NCBI RefSeq assembly: GCF_022024235.1
Contig: NZ_CP091800.1
Coordinates: 970,001-1,034,000, forward strand
Length of the DNA: 64,000 nt
Source: Segatella baroniae B14
GTDB lineage: Bacteria > Bacteroidota > Bacteroidia > Bacteroidales > Bacteroidaceae
Reading direction: 5' to 3'
Positions 1-10,905 of this stretch are shown one piece after another. Numbering within the stretch: position 1 is the first letter of the stretch; each line of letters opens with the position of its first letter. Below the pieces are notes generated by a model. The model was not told the DNA's origin and searched no databases. It worked only from the letters and a program-made list of their open reading frames with translations. The position numbers and the translations under genes are program-made.

Positions 1-60
1 CAACCTTTACGTTTGTCATGTCTCTTGACTTTTACTTACTTCTAAATAAGCATCTCTTCC
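1..60 (-). other. Start of the 16S-23S spacer
   Basis: This AT-rich stretch lies immediately 3' of the 16S gene in the leftward rRNA operon. It is the beginning of the internal transcribed spacer. The 23S and 5S genes and any spacer tRNAs would lie outside the window to the left. Confidence 0.6.
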
Positions 61-1593
<1,533 letters not shown>

Positions 1594-1849
1594 AAATATC
1601 TTTGAATATCTAATTGAATAGATTATTTGTCTCTGTTTCAAGGACGCTTATCCTTTTATTGAAGTCGGTTTAAAGCCTGGACAAAAACTAAACTTGACGG
1701 TTCGTTTTTGTTACCCATTCACACATATCTATAATATGTGAACGCTTCTTGTACTACTTCTCTGTCTATGTAATCTTTTCAAAGAACTCTTTCTCTTAAG
1801 CCTCATAACCAACGTTATTTGGCTGCTTCCGTTTGTTCGAAAGCGAGTG
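1594..1849 (-). promoter_or_regulatory. rRNA operon leader
   Basis: About 250 nt separate the predicted transcription start from the 16S gene. The leader holds two small hairpins: a 7-bp stem at 1722-1728/1734-1740 and an 8-bp stem at 1681-1688/1704-1711. Processing and antitermination signals are expected here. The partner strand of the 16S processing stem would be in the spacer near 1-60, but no convincing long match is visible. Confidence 0.5.
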
Positions 1850-1881
1850 CAAAGGTATACAAAATATCCATAACCTCCAAA
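1850..1881 (-). promoter_or_regulatory. rRNA operon promoter
   Basis: On the minus strand there is a -7 box TACCTTTG (1850-1857) and a -33 box TTTG (1878-1881), separated by exactly 20 bp. This is the Bacteroidota primary sigma consensus. A/T-rich runs upstream (1882-1915) could act as an UP-like element. The predicted start is near 1843. Confidence 0.8.
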
Positions 1882-2347
1882 TGTTTTCAAGAAAAAATTG
1901 CAAAAAACTACAATTTTGCGCGTTCTTTGACAAATATGCCCTATTATACCCTTTATTTCGACTTTTTAATAGCATCGAACATCGTTTGCATCCAACAACA
2001 TCTTTCAACGGTGAAGAATCGAACAACATCACTCCTTATATATATGATAGTCATGTTAGGCTCATGAATACAAATTATGTTGGCCTCATGAATATAAACC
2101 AACGTGCTGATCTGATTGAAGCAAACTTGATTATGCCAAGTACATCACAACAGGTAGTACGAGAAGCAAACTGAGCGTGTTGCTAAGAGAAAAATTAGAA
2201 TTTAATTGACATCAACAGAGTTGTAGCTTGCGTATTTGAAATGGCGATGTAAATGTGCCTCAAATACGCGAATTTTGAAGCGTTTTTGTATCTGCCTGAA
2301 TATCAGCGCGTTACGAATTTTACACTTCGGTGGCTTAATAAATGGGC
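1882..2347. other. Intergenic region without a convincing gene
   Basis: Short open frames occur on both strands, but none has a recognisable product, a codon pattern like the neighbours, or a promoter. The only visible structure is the 24-bp tandem duplication at 2053-2100. Confidence 0.5.
2053..2100. repeat. Two-copy 24-bp tandem repeat
   Basis: Two adjacent 24-bp units (2053-2076 and 2077-2100) share about 19 of 24 positions, including the core CTCATGAATA. No gene lies over them. Their role is unknown. Confidence 0.6.
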
Positions 2348-2456
2348 GCCAAAACCCCAGCTCCTAGGGGTCGAAAGCTTAGGGTTGACGCGATAAGGTC
2401 ATAGAGTTTAGCGAACAAAGTCTTAGGTTTCGACCCCCAGGAGCTGGGGTTTTGGC
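2348..2456. repeat. Long GC-rich inverted repeat (32-bp arms)
   Basis: Arms of about 32 bp (2348-2379 and 2425-2456) are reverse complements with only two mismatches. They begin with GCCAAAACCCCAGCTCCT and enclose about 45 bp. The arms are far more GC-rich than the surrounding intergenic DNA. The element could be a MITE or REP-like repeat, or a structured RNA. It is not followed by a T-run, so a simple terminator is unlikely. No second copy was seen in this window. Confidence 0.75.
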
Positions 2457-2738
2457 GGGAGAGAAAATCGAGGGGAAGAAAAAAGACCAAACAGGCTGAT
2501 CAAAAGTTGAATATTTTGAGCTAGATGACGATTTTTGAAAACGCTGTTTTTTGACAAATTATTTGACAGTCAACCCATTAGAGACGGACAAGACCCGTTC
2601 ACACCCGACACATCGCGTCGTAACAATATTATAAGTTTCTAAAAAATCCTATCTAAAAAAGACGAAGAATCAGCCATAATATCTAAATCTTATAAATCTA
2701 ATCCTCAAAACTATAACAACATATTAACCTATATCTTA

Positions 2739-2746
2739 TAACTTTG
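2739..2746 (+). promoter_or_regulatory. -7 box of the P-type ATPase gene
   Basis: TAACTTTG matches the Bacteroidota -7 consensus, but no TTTG is found 19-21 bp upstream. The box ends only 5 bases before the ATG at 2752, so the transcript would start at or next to the start codon. Confidence 0.45.
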
Positions 2747-2751
2747 CACCC

Positions 2752-4668
2752 ATGAAGAAAACAGTTCCAATTATAGGTATGGCTTGTTCAGCATGTTCAG
2801 CAAATGTACAGCGCAAGCTCGATGAGCTCGAAGGGATTCGCAAAGCCCAAGTAAACTTAGTAGGTCGCTCAGCGTTTATCGACTATGATGAAAACAGCAT
2901 TACACTCGAGCAGATCAAGAAAGAGATTAATTCGATAGGATACGACATGGTTATCGAAGAAAATCGCAGTGCAGAAGAAATAAGCAAGCGAGAGTATGTA
3001 TTACTCCGTCGAAAGACCATACTATCCTGGATTTTCTCAGTTGCAGTGATGGCCATCAGCATGCAATGGATAAATCTTGGAAGTAAAGAATATGCCAACC
3101 AAATGGCTATGCTTATTGCCATCTTCAATATCGTATATTGCGGCAAAACATTTTATATTACAGCGATAAAACAGTTACGCCATGGTACAGCCAACATGGA
3201 CACCCTCGTAGCCCTATCTACCGGTATCAGTTTTATATTTAGTACCTTTAACACCTTTTGGGGCGATGCAATCTGGGGAATACGGGGAATAAGTTGGCAC
3301 ACCTATTTTGATGCGAGCGTAATGATCATCACCTTTGTACTTACAGGCCGATTACTTGAAGAAAAAGCTAAAGACAGCACAGCGACAAGTATACGTAAAC
3401 TGATGGGCATGGCTCCCAAAACAGCACATATCGTAAATGGTCAGGAAATCGAAGAAGTACCTATCTCAACCATAGAAATAGGCGATTTACTCGAAGTTCG
3501 TCCTGGAGAAAAAGTTCCTGTTGATGGTGAAGTAACATGGGCAGAAAGTTTTATGACAGCCGATGCAGCTTATGTAGACGAGAGTATGATAACAGGCGAA
3601 CCAACACCAGCCGAAAAGAAAAAAGGAAGTAAAGTTTTAGCCGGAACAATACCCAGTCAAGGCAAATTTCGCATGCGTGCCCGTCAGATAGGAGAAGATA
3701 CAGCTCTTGCACACATCATACGTATGGTACAAGAAGCCCAAAGCTCCAAGGCACCCGTTCAGCGCATTGTAGATAAAGCCGCATTAATCTTCGTACCCGT
3801 AGTAGCAATCCTTTCACTTATCACCTTCCTGAGCTGGCTTCTTGTAGGTGGTAGCACTTATCTACCCCAAGCCATCATATCGGCTGTAGCTGTGCTTGTG
3901 ATAGCCTGTCCATGTGCTATGGGACTTGCCACTCCAACCGCACTCATGGTAGGAATCGGGAAAGCTGCAGAAAGACAGGTACTCATTAAGGACGCATCTG
4001 CTCTAGAGCGTATGCGTAAAATAGATGCTCTTGTTACCGACAAAACCGGTACACTGACTCTTCCCAATCTAAATATCGACTTTACCCGAGCATCCAACTT
4101 GACTTTAGAACAACGCGAAGTATTAAAACCGAATGCTAAAAAGGCGATACAAATATTACAAGATCAAGGCATCGAAGTATATATGATGAGTGGCGATCAT
4201 GAAGAAGCTGCTCAATACTGGGCAGAACAAACGGGTATCAAGCATTATCAGAGCAAAGTAATGCCACAGGATAAAGAAAACCTGGTGAAAAAGCTCCAAG
4301 CAGAAGGAAAAACGGTAGCCATGATGGGCGACGGCATCAATGACACTCAAGCCTTAGCACTGGCCGATGTGAGCATCGCTATAGGTAAAGGTACAGATGT
4401 CGCCATGGATGTAGCCCAAGTTACACTTATGGGCAATGATCTCATGGCTATTCCTGAAGCCATAAAATTAAGCAAGCGCACCGTACGGATGATCTGGCAA
4501 AATCTTTTCTGGGCATTTATCTACAATATCATTTGTATCCCATTAGCCGCAGGAGTACCTTATCTATTTGGCATCGATTTTCAGATTACCCCGATGTGGG
4601 CGAGCGCCTTAATGGCTTTGTCATCGGTATCTGTTGTTCTCAACAGCCTCAGACTTAAATTAGGATAA
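2752..4668 (+). CDS. copA: Copper-type heavy-metal P1B ATPase, compact form
   Basis: This 638-residue integral membrane pump most likely exports Cu(I) using ATP. A single metal-binding HMA domain opens the protein, with GMACSAC at residues 9-15. It is followed by transmembrane helices, the actuator TGEP motif, the intramembrane Cys-Pro-Cys (C386/C388) and the phosphorylation motif DKTGTLT (D430). The hinge GDGIND and two C-terminal helices are also present. Only about 50 residues separate DKTGT from the next P-domain Asp (D482, in SGDH). In ordinary CopA proteins roughly 150-170 residues of nucleotide-binding N-domain, including an HP motif, lie there. The reading frame is intact, so this is a compact version and not a frameshift. 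Copper is inferred from the CPC motif. The gene stands alone, ends in a shared terminator, and has no chaperone or regulator gene beside it. Confidence 0.88.
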   Translation: MKKTVPIIGMACSACSANVQRKLDELEGIRKAQVNLVGRSAFIDYDENSITLEQIKKEINSIGYDMVIEENRSAEEISKREYVLLRRKTILSWIFSVAVMAISMQWINLGSKEYANQMAMLIAIFNIVYCGKTFYITAIKQLRHGTANMDTLVALSTGISFIFSTFNTFWGDAIWGIRGISWHTYFDASVMIITFVLTGRLLEEKAKDSTATSIRKLMGMAPKTAHIVNGQEIEEVPISTIEIGDLLEVRPGEKVPVDGEVTWAESFMTADAAYVDESMITGEPTPAEKKKGSKVLAGTIPSQGKFRMRARQIGEDTALAHIIRMVQEAQSSKAPVQRIVDKAALIFVPVVAILSLITFLSWLLVGGSTYLPQAIISAVAVLVIACPCAMGLATPTALMVGIGKAAERQVLIKDASALERMRKIDALVTDKTGTLTLPNLNIDFTRASNLTLEQREVLKPNAKKAIQILQDQGIEVYMMSGDHEEAAQYWAEQTGIKHYQSKVMPQDKENLVKKLQAEGKTVAMMGDGINDTQALALADVSIAIGKGTDVAMDVAQVTLMGNDLMAIPEAIKLSKRTVRMIWQNLFWAFIYNIICIPLAAGVPYLFGIDFQITPMWASALMALSSVSVVLNSLRLKLG

Positions 4669-4673
4669 TATAA

Positions 4674-4727
4674 AAAGTAGTTTAGGCTAAGCACCTCTTG
4701 AACGATGAGCTTAGCCTAAACTACTTT
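4674..4727. terminator. Bidirectional terminator, 19-bp stem
   Basis: Perfect 19-bp arms (4674-4692 and 4709-4727) enclose a 16-nt loop. A-rich and T-rich ends lie on both sides. The hairpin sits between two convergent genes and can serve both. Confidence 0.85.
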
Positions 4728-4776
4728 AACGATGTCACTCTGTCGCCATATATCAATGACGAATGGGACACATGAT

Positions 4777-6249
4777 TTATTTTTTCTCCTTCTTAATTGG
4801 ATCGCAAGTGATACCAACGCCCAATTTCTTGAAAATCTTACGGTCTACTTCACCCAACATAATCGTAAAATGAGCCTGACATCCACGCAACTTAGGTAAT
4901 TGTTCAAGCGCTTTCTTACAATTTTCATCCGTTTGGCTAAGAATAGAGAGAGCGACGAGGACTTCATCCGTATGCAAACGAGGATTATTGCCACCCAAAT
5001 ATTCTATTTTAGTCTTCTGAACAGGCTCAATCAAGTATTGAGGAATGAGTTTCAAATCATGATCGATACCAGCAAGACTCTTCACTGCATTCAGAATAAG
5101 AGATGACGCTGTACCGAGAAGCACACTACTAGCAGCAGTAATAATACGTCCATCAGGCAACTCAATAGCAGAGCAAGGCACACCAGCTTCTTCCTTACGC
5201 GCTTTTGCAGCTAAAGTAGTCTTTCGGAAATCAGTGGTAATTTTAGCCTGCTTCATCAACAATGAAAGTTTGTTAACCTCTGCTTCATTTACCCCACCAT
5301 TAGCCAATTTATTAAGTGCTGTATAATAACGGCGAATAATCTCCTGCTTAGATGCTTCCTGACAAACCTCATCATCACTGATACAGAAACCGACCATGTT
5401 AACACCCATATCAGTTGGCGACTTATAAGGACATTCGCCATAGATACCTTCAAACAACGTGTTAAGCACAGGGAAGATTTCGACGTCACGATTATAATTA
5501 ATAGCCACCTTCTCGTACGCATCAAAATGGAACGGATCAATCATATTGATATCGTTCAAGTCAGCCGTTGCAGCTTCATAAGCGATATTAACAGGATGAT
5601 TCAAAGGAAGATTCCATACAGGGAAAGTTTCAAACTTGGCATACCCAGCATTTACACCTCTTTTATTTTCATTATAAAGCTGAGACAAACAAACAGCCAT
5701 CTTACCACTACCTGGTCCAGGCGCTGTAACAATGACAAGCGGACGAGATGTTTCCACGTAATCATCTTTACCAAATCCCTCATCAGAATCAATAAGAGCC
5801 ACATTATGAGGATAGCCCTCAATAGTATAATGATAATAAGCGCGAATACCTAAACGCTCCAAACGCTTACGATACATATCGGCACTATTCTGACCATTGT
5901 AATGCGTGATAACAACACTGTCTACAAGGAAGCCACGATTCTGGAACTCTTTGCGCAGACGTAGCACATCTTCATCATAAGTGATACCAAGGTCTTGGCG
6001 AACTTTATTCTTTTCGATATCAATCGCACTGATTACAATAACGATTTCCGCCTTATCACTTAGCTGCTGCAACATACGCAACTTACTGTCTGGTTGAAAG
6101 CCTGGCAGTACTCGACTAGCATGATGATCATCAAAAAGTTTACCACCTAATTCAAGATATAGCTTACCTTTAAATTTCTCTATTCTTTCCTTGATATGTT
6201 CTGACTGAATACGAATGTATTTGTCGTTATCAAATCCTAACTTTTTCAT
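4777..6249 (-). CDS. DUF1846 family protein
   Basis: This is a 490-residue soluble protein matching the DUF1846 family, with typical length and N-terminus (MKKLGFDNDKYI...). The family occurs in many Firmicutes and Bacteroidota. Its structure is known but its biochemical role is not settled. Visible landmarks include a GPGSGKMAVCLSQLY segment at about residues 185-200, which looks like a phosphate-binding glycine loop, and a long alpha/beta core. There is no signal peptide or membrane segment, so it is cytoplasmic. It is a single-gene unit with its own -7 box at 6291-6298 and converges on the P-type ATPase gene. The family assignment is firm; no substrate can be inferred. Confidence 0.85.
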   Translation of the reverse strand: MKKLGFDNDKYIRIQSEHIKERIEKFKGKLYLELGGKLFDDHHASRVLPGFQPDSKLRMLQQLSDKAEIVIVISAIDIEKNKVRQDLGITYDEDVLRLRKEFQNRGFLVDSVVITHYNGQNSADMYRKRLERLGIRAYYHYTIEGYPHNVALIDSDEGFGKDDYVETSRPLVIVTAPGPGSGKMAVCLSQLYNENKRGVNAGYAKFETFPVWNLPLNHPVNIAYEAATADLNDINMIDPFHFDAYEKVAINYNRDVEIFPVLNTLFEGIYGECPYKSPTDMGVNMVGFCISDDEVCQEASKQEIIRRYYTALNKLANGGVNEAEVNKLSLLMKQAKITTDFRKTTLAAKARKEEAGVPCSAIELPDGRIITAASSVLLGTASSLILNAVKSLAGIDHDLKLIPQYLIEPVQKTKIEYLGGNNPRLHTDEVLVALSILSQTDENCKKALEQLPKLRGCQAHFTIMLGEVDRKIFKKLGVGITCDPIKKEKK

Positions 6250-6290
6250 CAGATTTTTCTCTTAATTGCCGATTTGTAAATTCAATTTTG

Positions 6291-6298
6291 CAAAGGTA
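6291..6298 (-). promoter_or_regulatory. -7 box of the DUF1846 gene
   Basis: TACCTTTG on the minus strand would start transcription near 6285, giving a leader of about 36 nt. No TTTG is present at the standard -33 spacing. Confidence 0.45.
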
Positions 6299-6390
6299 AT
6301 CAAAAATTTGCCAAAAGCGTGAATTCGTATCAACTATTGTCCATAAAAGAGCAACTTTTCACACCATTCAAGGCATATAGAAAGCATATT

Positions 6391-8640
6391 TTATTCCATA
6401 AACTTTTTAGCAGCACGAAGCTGATGACGCATATTACTGAGCAACTGCTGACTCTCCTGAAGCACATTCAGATATAACAGATTAACCTGCATCTGAGAGT
6501 TCGTTTCACTATCCTGCATACGGTCAATCTGACGCTTACGAAGAATAGAAAGTTCGTCTTTTACATTATCAGCCTCTGCAAGAATCTGACGATAATTCTC
6601 GTATCTACCCGTTTCTATCTGTGCACACGAAGCCTTCATCAGTTCATTGATACTACGCTTAATCGGCAAGAAATCAGCAATCAGTTCAGGTGATAAAGGA
6701 TTAAAACTATTGTCTACATGCTCCTTGATAGGCTCAAGCATACGTCGCAATCCATAAATTAACTGTTGGTTACTATTCATACCCAAATGAAACCAAGTAT
6801 TACGCTCTATAGCGATCATACGAGGAACACGCTGTAATACCAACATCTCCTGACGACGAACCTTCTTCAACGGTTGCTTCGCAGCCACTAAATCGCGCTG
6901 AGCTTTTCTTAAAGAACTGGTCTTCTCATTTTCAAGACCATCTATAATTAAGTTAAACTGTTCTAAGGCGAATTTACAGCAATCAGACTGCGTTCTTCTT
7001 ACCTGCTTCTGAAGCATTTCCCACACAAGCTGTGGGTCACGGGTACGCATCATCAGACGGAATACATCTTTATCACGATTTTCAGAAGCCTTTTTCTCTT
7101 TATATTTACGACTACTTCGAATAAGTGAAGCGATAACCACTACGATAAAAGCAATATTAGCAACGATACCTCCATAATACATAACAAGACAGATAACAGC
7201 TGCCAGGAGGAATGAAGCTCCAGCTGTAATAAACCATCCACCGATAACAGAAATGACACCCGTTACACGGAATACGGCACTCTCCCTACTCCATGCTCTG
7301 TCGGCCAGAGAAGAACCCATAGCAACCATAAAAGTTACGTATGTAGTAGACAAAGGCAATTTATAGTTAGTACCAATGGTAATCAGCATAGAGGATATCA
7401 CTAGGGTGACAGCAGCACGTACCAAGTCGAATGCAGCAGTTTCATCTTCCAGAATGATACCATTTTTATCAAATCTACTATCTATCCAATGCTTTATATT
7501 TGCCGGAATAATCGCTGAAATCTGCTTGTTAGTAGTTTGGAAAAAACGTACTATAGCACGAGCTGCAGAAGAAGAGCCAAACATTTCATCGCCCCCATCC
7601 TGTCTACTCAGGTCGACAGATGTTTTAATGACATTCTGAGCTTTTTTGGATGTAACCATTGCCACAACCATAATGACACCGGCAATAAGCAAGTACAACG
7701 GTGATGTCTTGGCATTCTCCATCAGTGATGACATCATAAAAGCATTAGGAGCAGCACCATTTGCATGAGCCACATAATCTTGATAACTGTCAAGACCAGA
7801 AAGTGGTACACCGATAAAGTTCACCAAGTCATTACCTGCAAAAGCCATAGCCAGCGCAAAAGTACCCATGAGAACAATAACACGGAAAATATTGACCTTA
7901 AACAGATGAAGTATCTCCATAAAGACTGTAGAACAGCCAAATGTAATCAATAACAACAACTGAATATTACCATTGATCCATGTGCGTATACCAGCATCCA
8001 TGTAAGGACTATTGCCTACGCCTTTTAAGAAGATAAAATAAGATAAAGCTGTAAAGGCGATACCACCAAAAATAGCAATAGAATAACGTGAATACTTTTT
8101 GTAATTAAAGGAAAAGACCATTCGACTGATCCACATGATGAGCCATCCAAACACAAAGGCGAAAGCTACACTCACAAAGATCGCAATAATCATACTCAAA
8201 GCCTGACCAGAATTGAGTAACATATTATAATCGAGCGAAGGGTTTACAATCGTTTTTAGGGTAGCAATAGAAAACGATGCTCCTAATAGACCAAAAACGA
8301 GAGATATCGTACTTGAAGTAGGCATACCCACCGAATTGAACATGTCTAATATAATCACATTAGCCACCATGACGGCAAAGAATATGGTCATTACTTCAAA
8401 AAAGGAATAATGTACAGGGGTAAGAATACCATGCCGAGCCACATCCATCATACCTGTTGACATTACTGCACCCAGCAACACTCCTAAAGAGGCGTAAATT
8501 AATACTGTACGAAACTTAGCTGCACGAGCGCCAACTGCAGACTGCAAGAAATTGACAGCATCATTACTAACACCCACGAAAAGGCCAAACACTGCTAAAC
8601 TAAGCAGAAAGACCACAATGACAAAATAAATTGTTTCCAT
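6391..8640 (-). CDS. PiT family inorganic phosphate transporter with PhoU-like tail
   Basis: This 749-residue inner-membrane protein imports phosphate coupled to a cation gradient. It carries the duplicated PiT signature: GVSNDAVNFLQSAVG near the N-terminus and GNDLVNFIGVPLSG near residue 265. About ten hydrophobic helices surround these. The final 220 or so residues, from about 530, are soluble and helical with many charged residues, resembling PhoU. This long transporter-plus-regulatory-tail form is common in Bacteroidota, while classical PiT proteins have about 400-500 residues. The gene is divergent from a PhoB/PhoR-like pair, which suggests phosphate control. Whether the tail gates the channel is inference. 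Confidence 0.92.
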   Translation of the reverse strand: METIYFVIVVFLLSLAVFGLFVGVSNDAVNFLQSAVGARAAKFRTVLIYASLGVLLGAVMSTGMMDVARHGILTPVHYSFFEVMTIFFAVMVANVIILDMFNSVGMPTSSTISLVFGLLGASFSIATLKTIVNPSLDYNMLLNSGQALSMIIAIFVSVAFAFVFGWLIMWISRMVFSFNYKKYSRYSIAIFGGIAFTALSYFIFLKGVGNSPYMDAGIRTWINGNIQLLLLITFGCSTVFMEILHLFKVNIFRVIVLMGTFALAMAFAGNDLVNFIGVPLSGLDSYQDYVAHANGAAPNAFMMSSLMENAKTSPLYLLIAGVIMVVAMVTSKKAQNVIKTSVDLSRQDGGDEMFGSSSAARAIVRFFQTTNKQISAIIPANIKHWIDSRFDKNGIILEDETAAFDLVRAAVTLVISSMLITIGTNYKLPLSTTYVTFMVAMGSSLADRAWSRESAVFRVTGVISVIGGWFITAGASFLLAAVICLVMYYGGIVANIAFIVVVIASLIRSSRKYKEKKASENRDKDVFRLMMRTRDPQLVWEMLQKQVRRTQSDCCKFALEQFNLIIDGLENEKTSSLRKAQRDLVAAKQPLKKVRRQEMLVLQRVPRMIAIERNTWFHLGMNSNQQLIYGLRRMLEPIKEHVDNSFNPLSPELIADFLPIKRSINELMKASCAQIETGRYENYRQILAEADNVKDELSILRKRQIDRMQDSETNSQMQVNLLYLNVLQESQQLLSNMRHQLRAAKKFME

Positions 8641-8793
8641 AAATACTTATTTGTAGGCAAATATACAGGATGTATGTTACAGAAACATAACACTCATGTT
8701 ACAATACTGTTACAACTTAAAAAATGAACAGCCTCAACTCGTTTTCGAACAAAAAAAACTGTATATTTGCAAATATATCAGTAATATCGCAAC
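8641..8793. promoter_or_regulatory. Divergent promoter region, phosphate transporter / response regulator
   Basis: This 153-bp spacer holds two outward-facing -7 boxes of sequence TATATTTG. One is on the minus strand at 8658-8665 for the transporter and one on the plus strand at 8762-8769 for the response regulator. Neither has a perfect TTTG at -33, which would fit activator dependence. The direct repeat TGTTAC appears twice (about 8673 and 8698) and could be part of a response-regulator site; this is a guess. Confidence 0.55.
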
Positions 8794-9486
8794 ATGAAAG
8801 ATGAAAGTTATCGCATATTAGTAGTAGATGACGAAGAGGACCTCTGTGAGATTCTCAAATTCAATCTCGAAATGGAGGGTTACATCGTAAATACAGCCAA
8901 TTCTGCAGAAGAAGCACTCACACTTGATATCGCTTCTTACCATCTACTTCTTCTCGATGTCATGATGGGAGGCATGAGTGGTTTTGCCTTAGCCAAACAG
9001 CTGAAAAGCAATGCTACAACAGCATCAATACCCATTGTCTTTCTAACTGCCAAAGATACCGAAAACGATACGGTCACCGGTTTTACACTGGGAGCTGATG
9101 ATTATATCGCTAAACCTTTTTCTATTCGTGAAGTAATACTCAGAATTAAGGCTGTGTTACGCAGAACAGCCCATCAGAATGCTATCGATAATCAAAATAC
9201 CTTATTATATAAGGGTATCATCATCAACTTAGACCAGAAGACGATAACTGTAGATGGGCAGAATGTGTCTTTTTCAAAGACAGAATACGAACTTCTAAAA
9301 CTGCTATTAGAAGAAAAAAATAGAGTTTTCTCACGCCAACAACTTATAGACAGAATATGGCCTAGCGATGTACAAGTATCCGATCGTACGGTAGATGTAA
9401 ACATCACTCGTTTACGTAAAAAGATCGGTCAATATGCCACACATATTGCTACCAGACAAGGATTTGGTTATTATTTCAATGCATAA
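8794..9486 (+). CDS. OmpR/PhoB-type response regulator
   Basis: This 230-residue protein has an N-terminal receiver domain and a C-terminal winged-helix DNA-binding domain. The acidic pocket is D12/D13, the phosphoacceptor is D55 in LLLLDVMM, and the conserved Lys is in YIAKPF. The DNA-binding half contains the RTVDVNITRLRKKIG recognition-helix region. It is the partner of the histidine kinase that starts 3 bp downstream. Divergence from a phosphate transporter suggests a PhoB role, but other OmpR-type functions are possible, so no symbol is given. Confidence 0.9.
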   Translation: MKDESYRILVVDDEEDLCEILKFNLEMEGYIVNTANSAEEALTLDIASYHLLLLDVMMGGMSGFALAKQLKSNATTASIPIVFLTAKDTENDTVTGFTLGADDYIAKPFSIREVILRIKAVLRRTAHQNAIDNQNTLLYKGIIINLDQKTITVDGQNVSFSKTEYELLKLLLEEKNRVFSRQQLIDRIWPSDVQVSDRTVDVNITRLRKKIGQYATHIATRQGFGYYFNA

Positions 9487-9489
9487 ATC

Positions 9490-10905
9490 ATGATTAAACT
9501 CTCTATAGGTAACAAACTATATCTCAGCGTAGTATCTATATTTCTGATTTTCGCCATATCCTTTATCGTATTCCAGCAAAATCGCGAAAAGCAGTATAAG
9601 ATAGAATTTCTCAATTTACGCCTACAAGATTATAACGACAGGATGCATGTATCACTTTCTATCTTGGGCAAAATGGATGAGAAAACGTTGAGCAATTATG
9701 TTCAACGTAATTATGAGAAAAATATACGCGTAACGCTTATTCGAAAAGATGGACTGGTATTTTTTGATAATCTGATAAAGGATTATTCTAAGATCGCTAA
9801 CCACTCGAATCGTACGGAGTTTATACAAGCGATAAAAACAGGCGAAGGCTCTACAGTAGATCGTCTCTCGAGCACACTAAAACATGATTATTTTTACAGT
9901 GCAACCTATTTTCCCGAGGATGGATATGTGATACGAACGGCTTTACCATACGACAACGACTTGGCAAAATCATTGGCAACCGACCAGCATTTTATCTGGT
10001 TTGCGCTTGGCGCCATTCTATTACTAACGATATTCCTTTTTCGATTTACCAATCGACTGGGACAAAACATTAATAATCTCCGTACATTTGCCTGGAGAGC
10101 CGACCATAATAAAAGTCTCGATATCGATGACCTTATCCACTTTCCGAATGACGAATTAGGTGAAATCGCAGAGCGCATCATCAAGATATACAGAAGACTG
10201 CAAAACACGCGTCAAGAACAAGACAAACTAAAACGTGAGCTTACTCAGAATGTAGCGCACGAATTGAAGACACCAGTGGCAAGTATTCAGGGCTATCTTG
10301 AAACTATTATCAATAACCCGAATATGAATGAAGAAACAAAAGCACAATTTCTTCAACGCTGCTTTGCACAAAGTGAGCGATTAACATCACTTCTACGTGA
10401 TATCTCTACGCTCAACAAGTTGGACGATGCGCCACAGCTACAAAACTTTGAATATGTGGACATAGCAGAGATCGTGCAGAACATACAAAAAGAAACGGCT
10501 CTTCAATTACAGAAACATGAAATGAACTTCGTAAACCAGTTACCGCCTTCTTTAGTCGTTAACGGCAACCGCTCATTATTATATAGCATATTCCGTAATC
10601 TTACCGATAATGCGATATCCTATGCCGGCCAAGGTACAACGATAACCATATCAGCTACTCTAGAAGAAAGCGTCTGGCACTTTACATTCAGCGATAATGG
10701 CATAGGCGTGCCCTACGCACACTTGAATCGACTTTTCGAAAGATTTTATCGCGTAGACAAGGGAAGAAGTCGAAAAATGGGAGGAACAGGTCTCGGTCTG
10801 GCCATCGTCAAAAACGCTGTGCTCTTTCACCATGGCAACATAACCGTGAAGAACAATCCTACAGGAGGATTGGTCTTCCACTTCACATTAAGCGCTATCA
10901 AATAA
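9490..10905 (+). CDS. Membrane sensor histidine kinase, PhoR-like
   Basis: This 471-residue kinase is cotranscribed with the response regulator, with 3 bp between the genes. It has a transmembrane helix at about residues 9-26, an extracytoplasmic sensor of about 140 residues and a second helix at about 167-185. A HAMP-like linker precedes the HisKA domain, whose phosphoacceptor is H257 in AHELKTP. The catalytic domain shows an N box (RNLTDNAISYA), G1 (DNGIGVP) and G2 (GGTGLGLAIVK). All catalytic motifs are intact. The signal sensed cannot be read from sequence; phosphate is inferred from the neighbouring transporter. The 3' end overlaps the convergent ZIP gene by 8 bp. Confidence 0.9.
   Translation: MIKLSIGNKLYLSVVSIFLIFAISFIVFQQNREKQYKIEFLNLRLQDYNDRMHVSLSILGKMDEKTLSNYVQRNYEKNIRVTLIRKDGLVFFDNLIKDYSKIANHSNRTEFIQAIKTGEGSTVDRLSSTLKHDYFYSATYFPEDGYVIRTALPYDNDLAKSLATDQHFIWFALGAILLLTIFLFRFTNRLGQNINNLRTFAWRADHNKSLDIDDLIHFPNDELGEIAERIIKIYRRLQNTRQEQDKLKRELTQNVAHELKTPVASIQGYLETIINNPNMNEETKAQFLQRCFAQSERLTSLLRDISTLNKLDDAPQLQNFEYVDIAEIVQNIQKETALQLQKHEMNFVNQLPPSLVVNGNRSLLYSIFRNLTDNAISYAGQGTTITISATLEESVWHFTFSDNGIGVPYAHLNRLFERFYRVDKGRSRKMGGTGLGLAIVKNAVLFHHGNITVKNNPTGGLVFHFTLSAIK

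Noticed and set aside
1796..2174. Overlapping frames of 78-113 codons near the rRNA promoter
   Set aside because: They cross the rRNA promoter, show no codon bias or motif, and have no promoter of their own.
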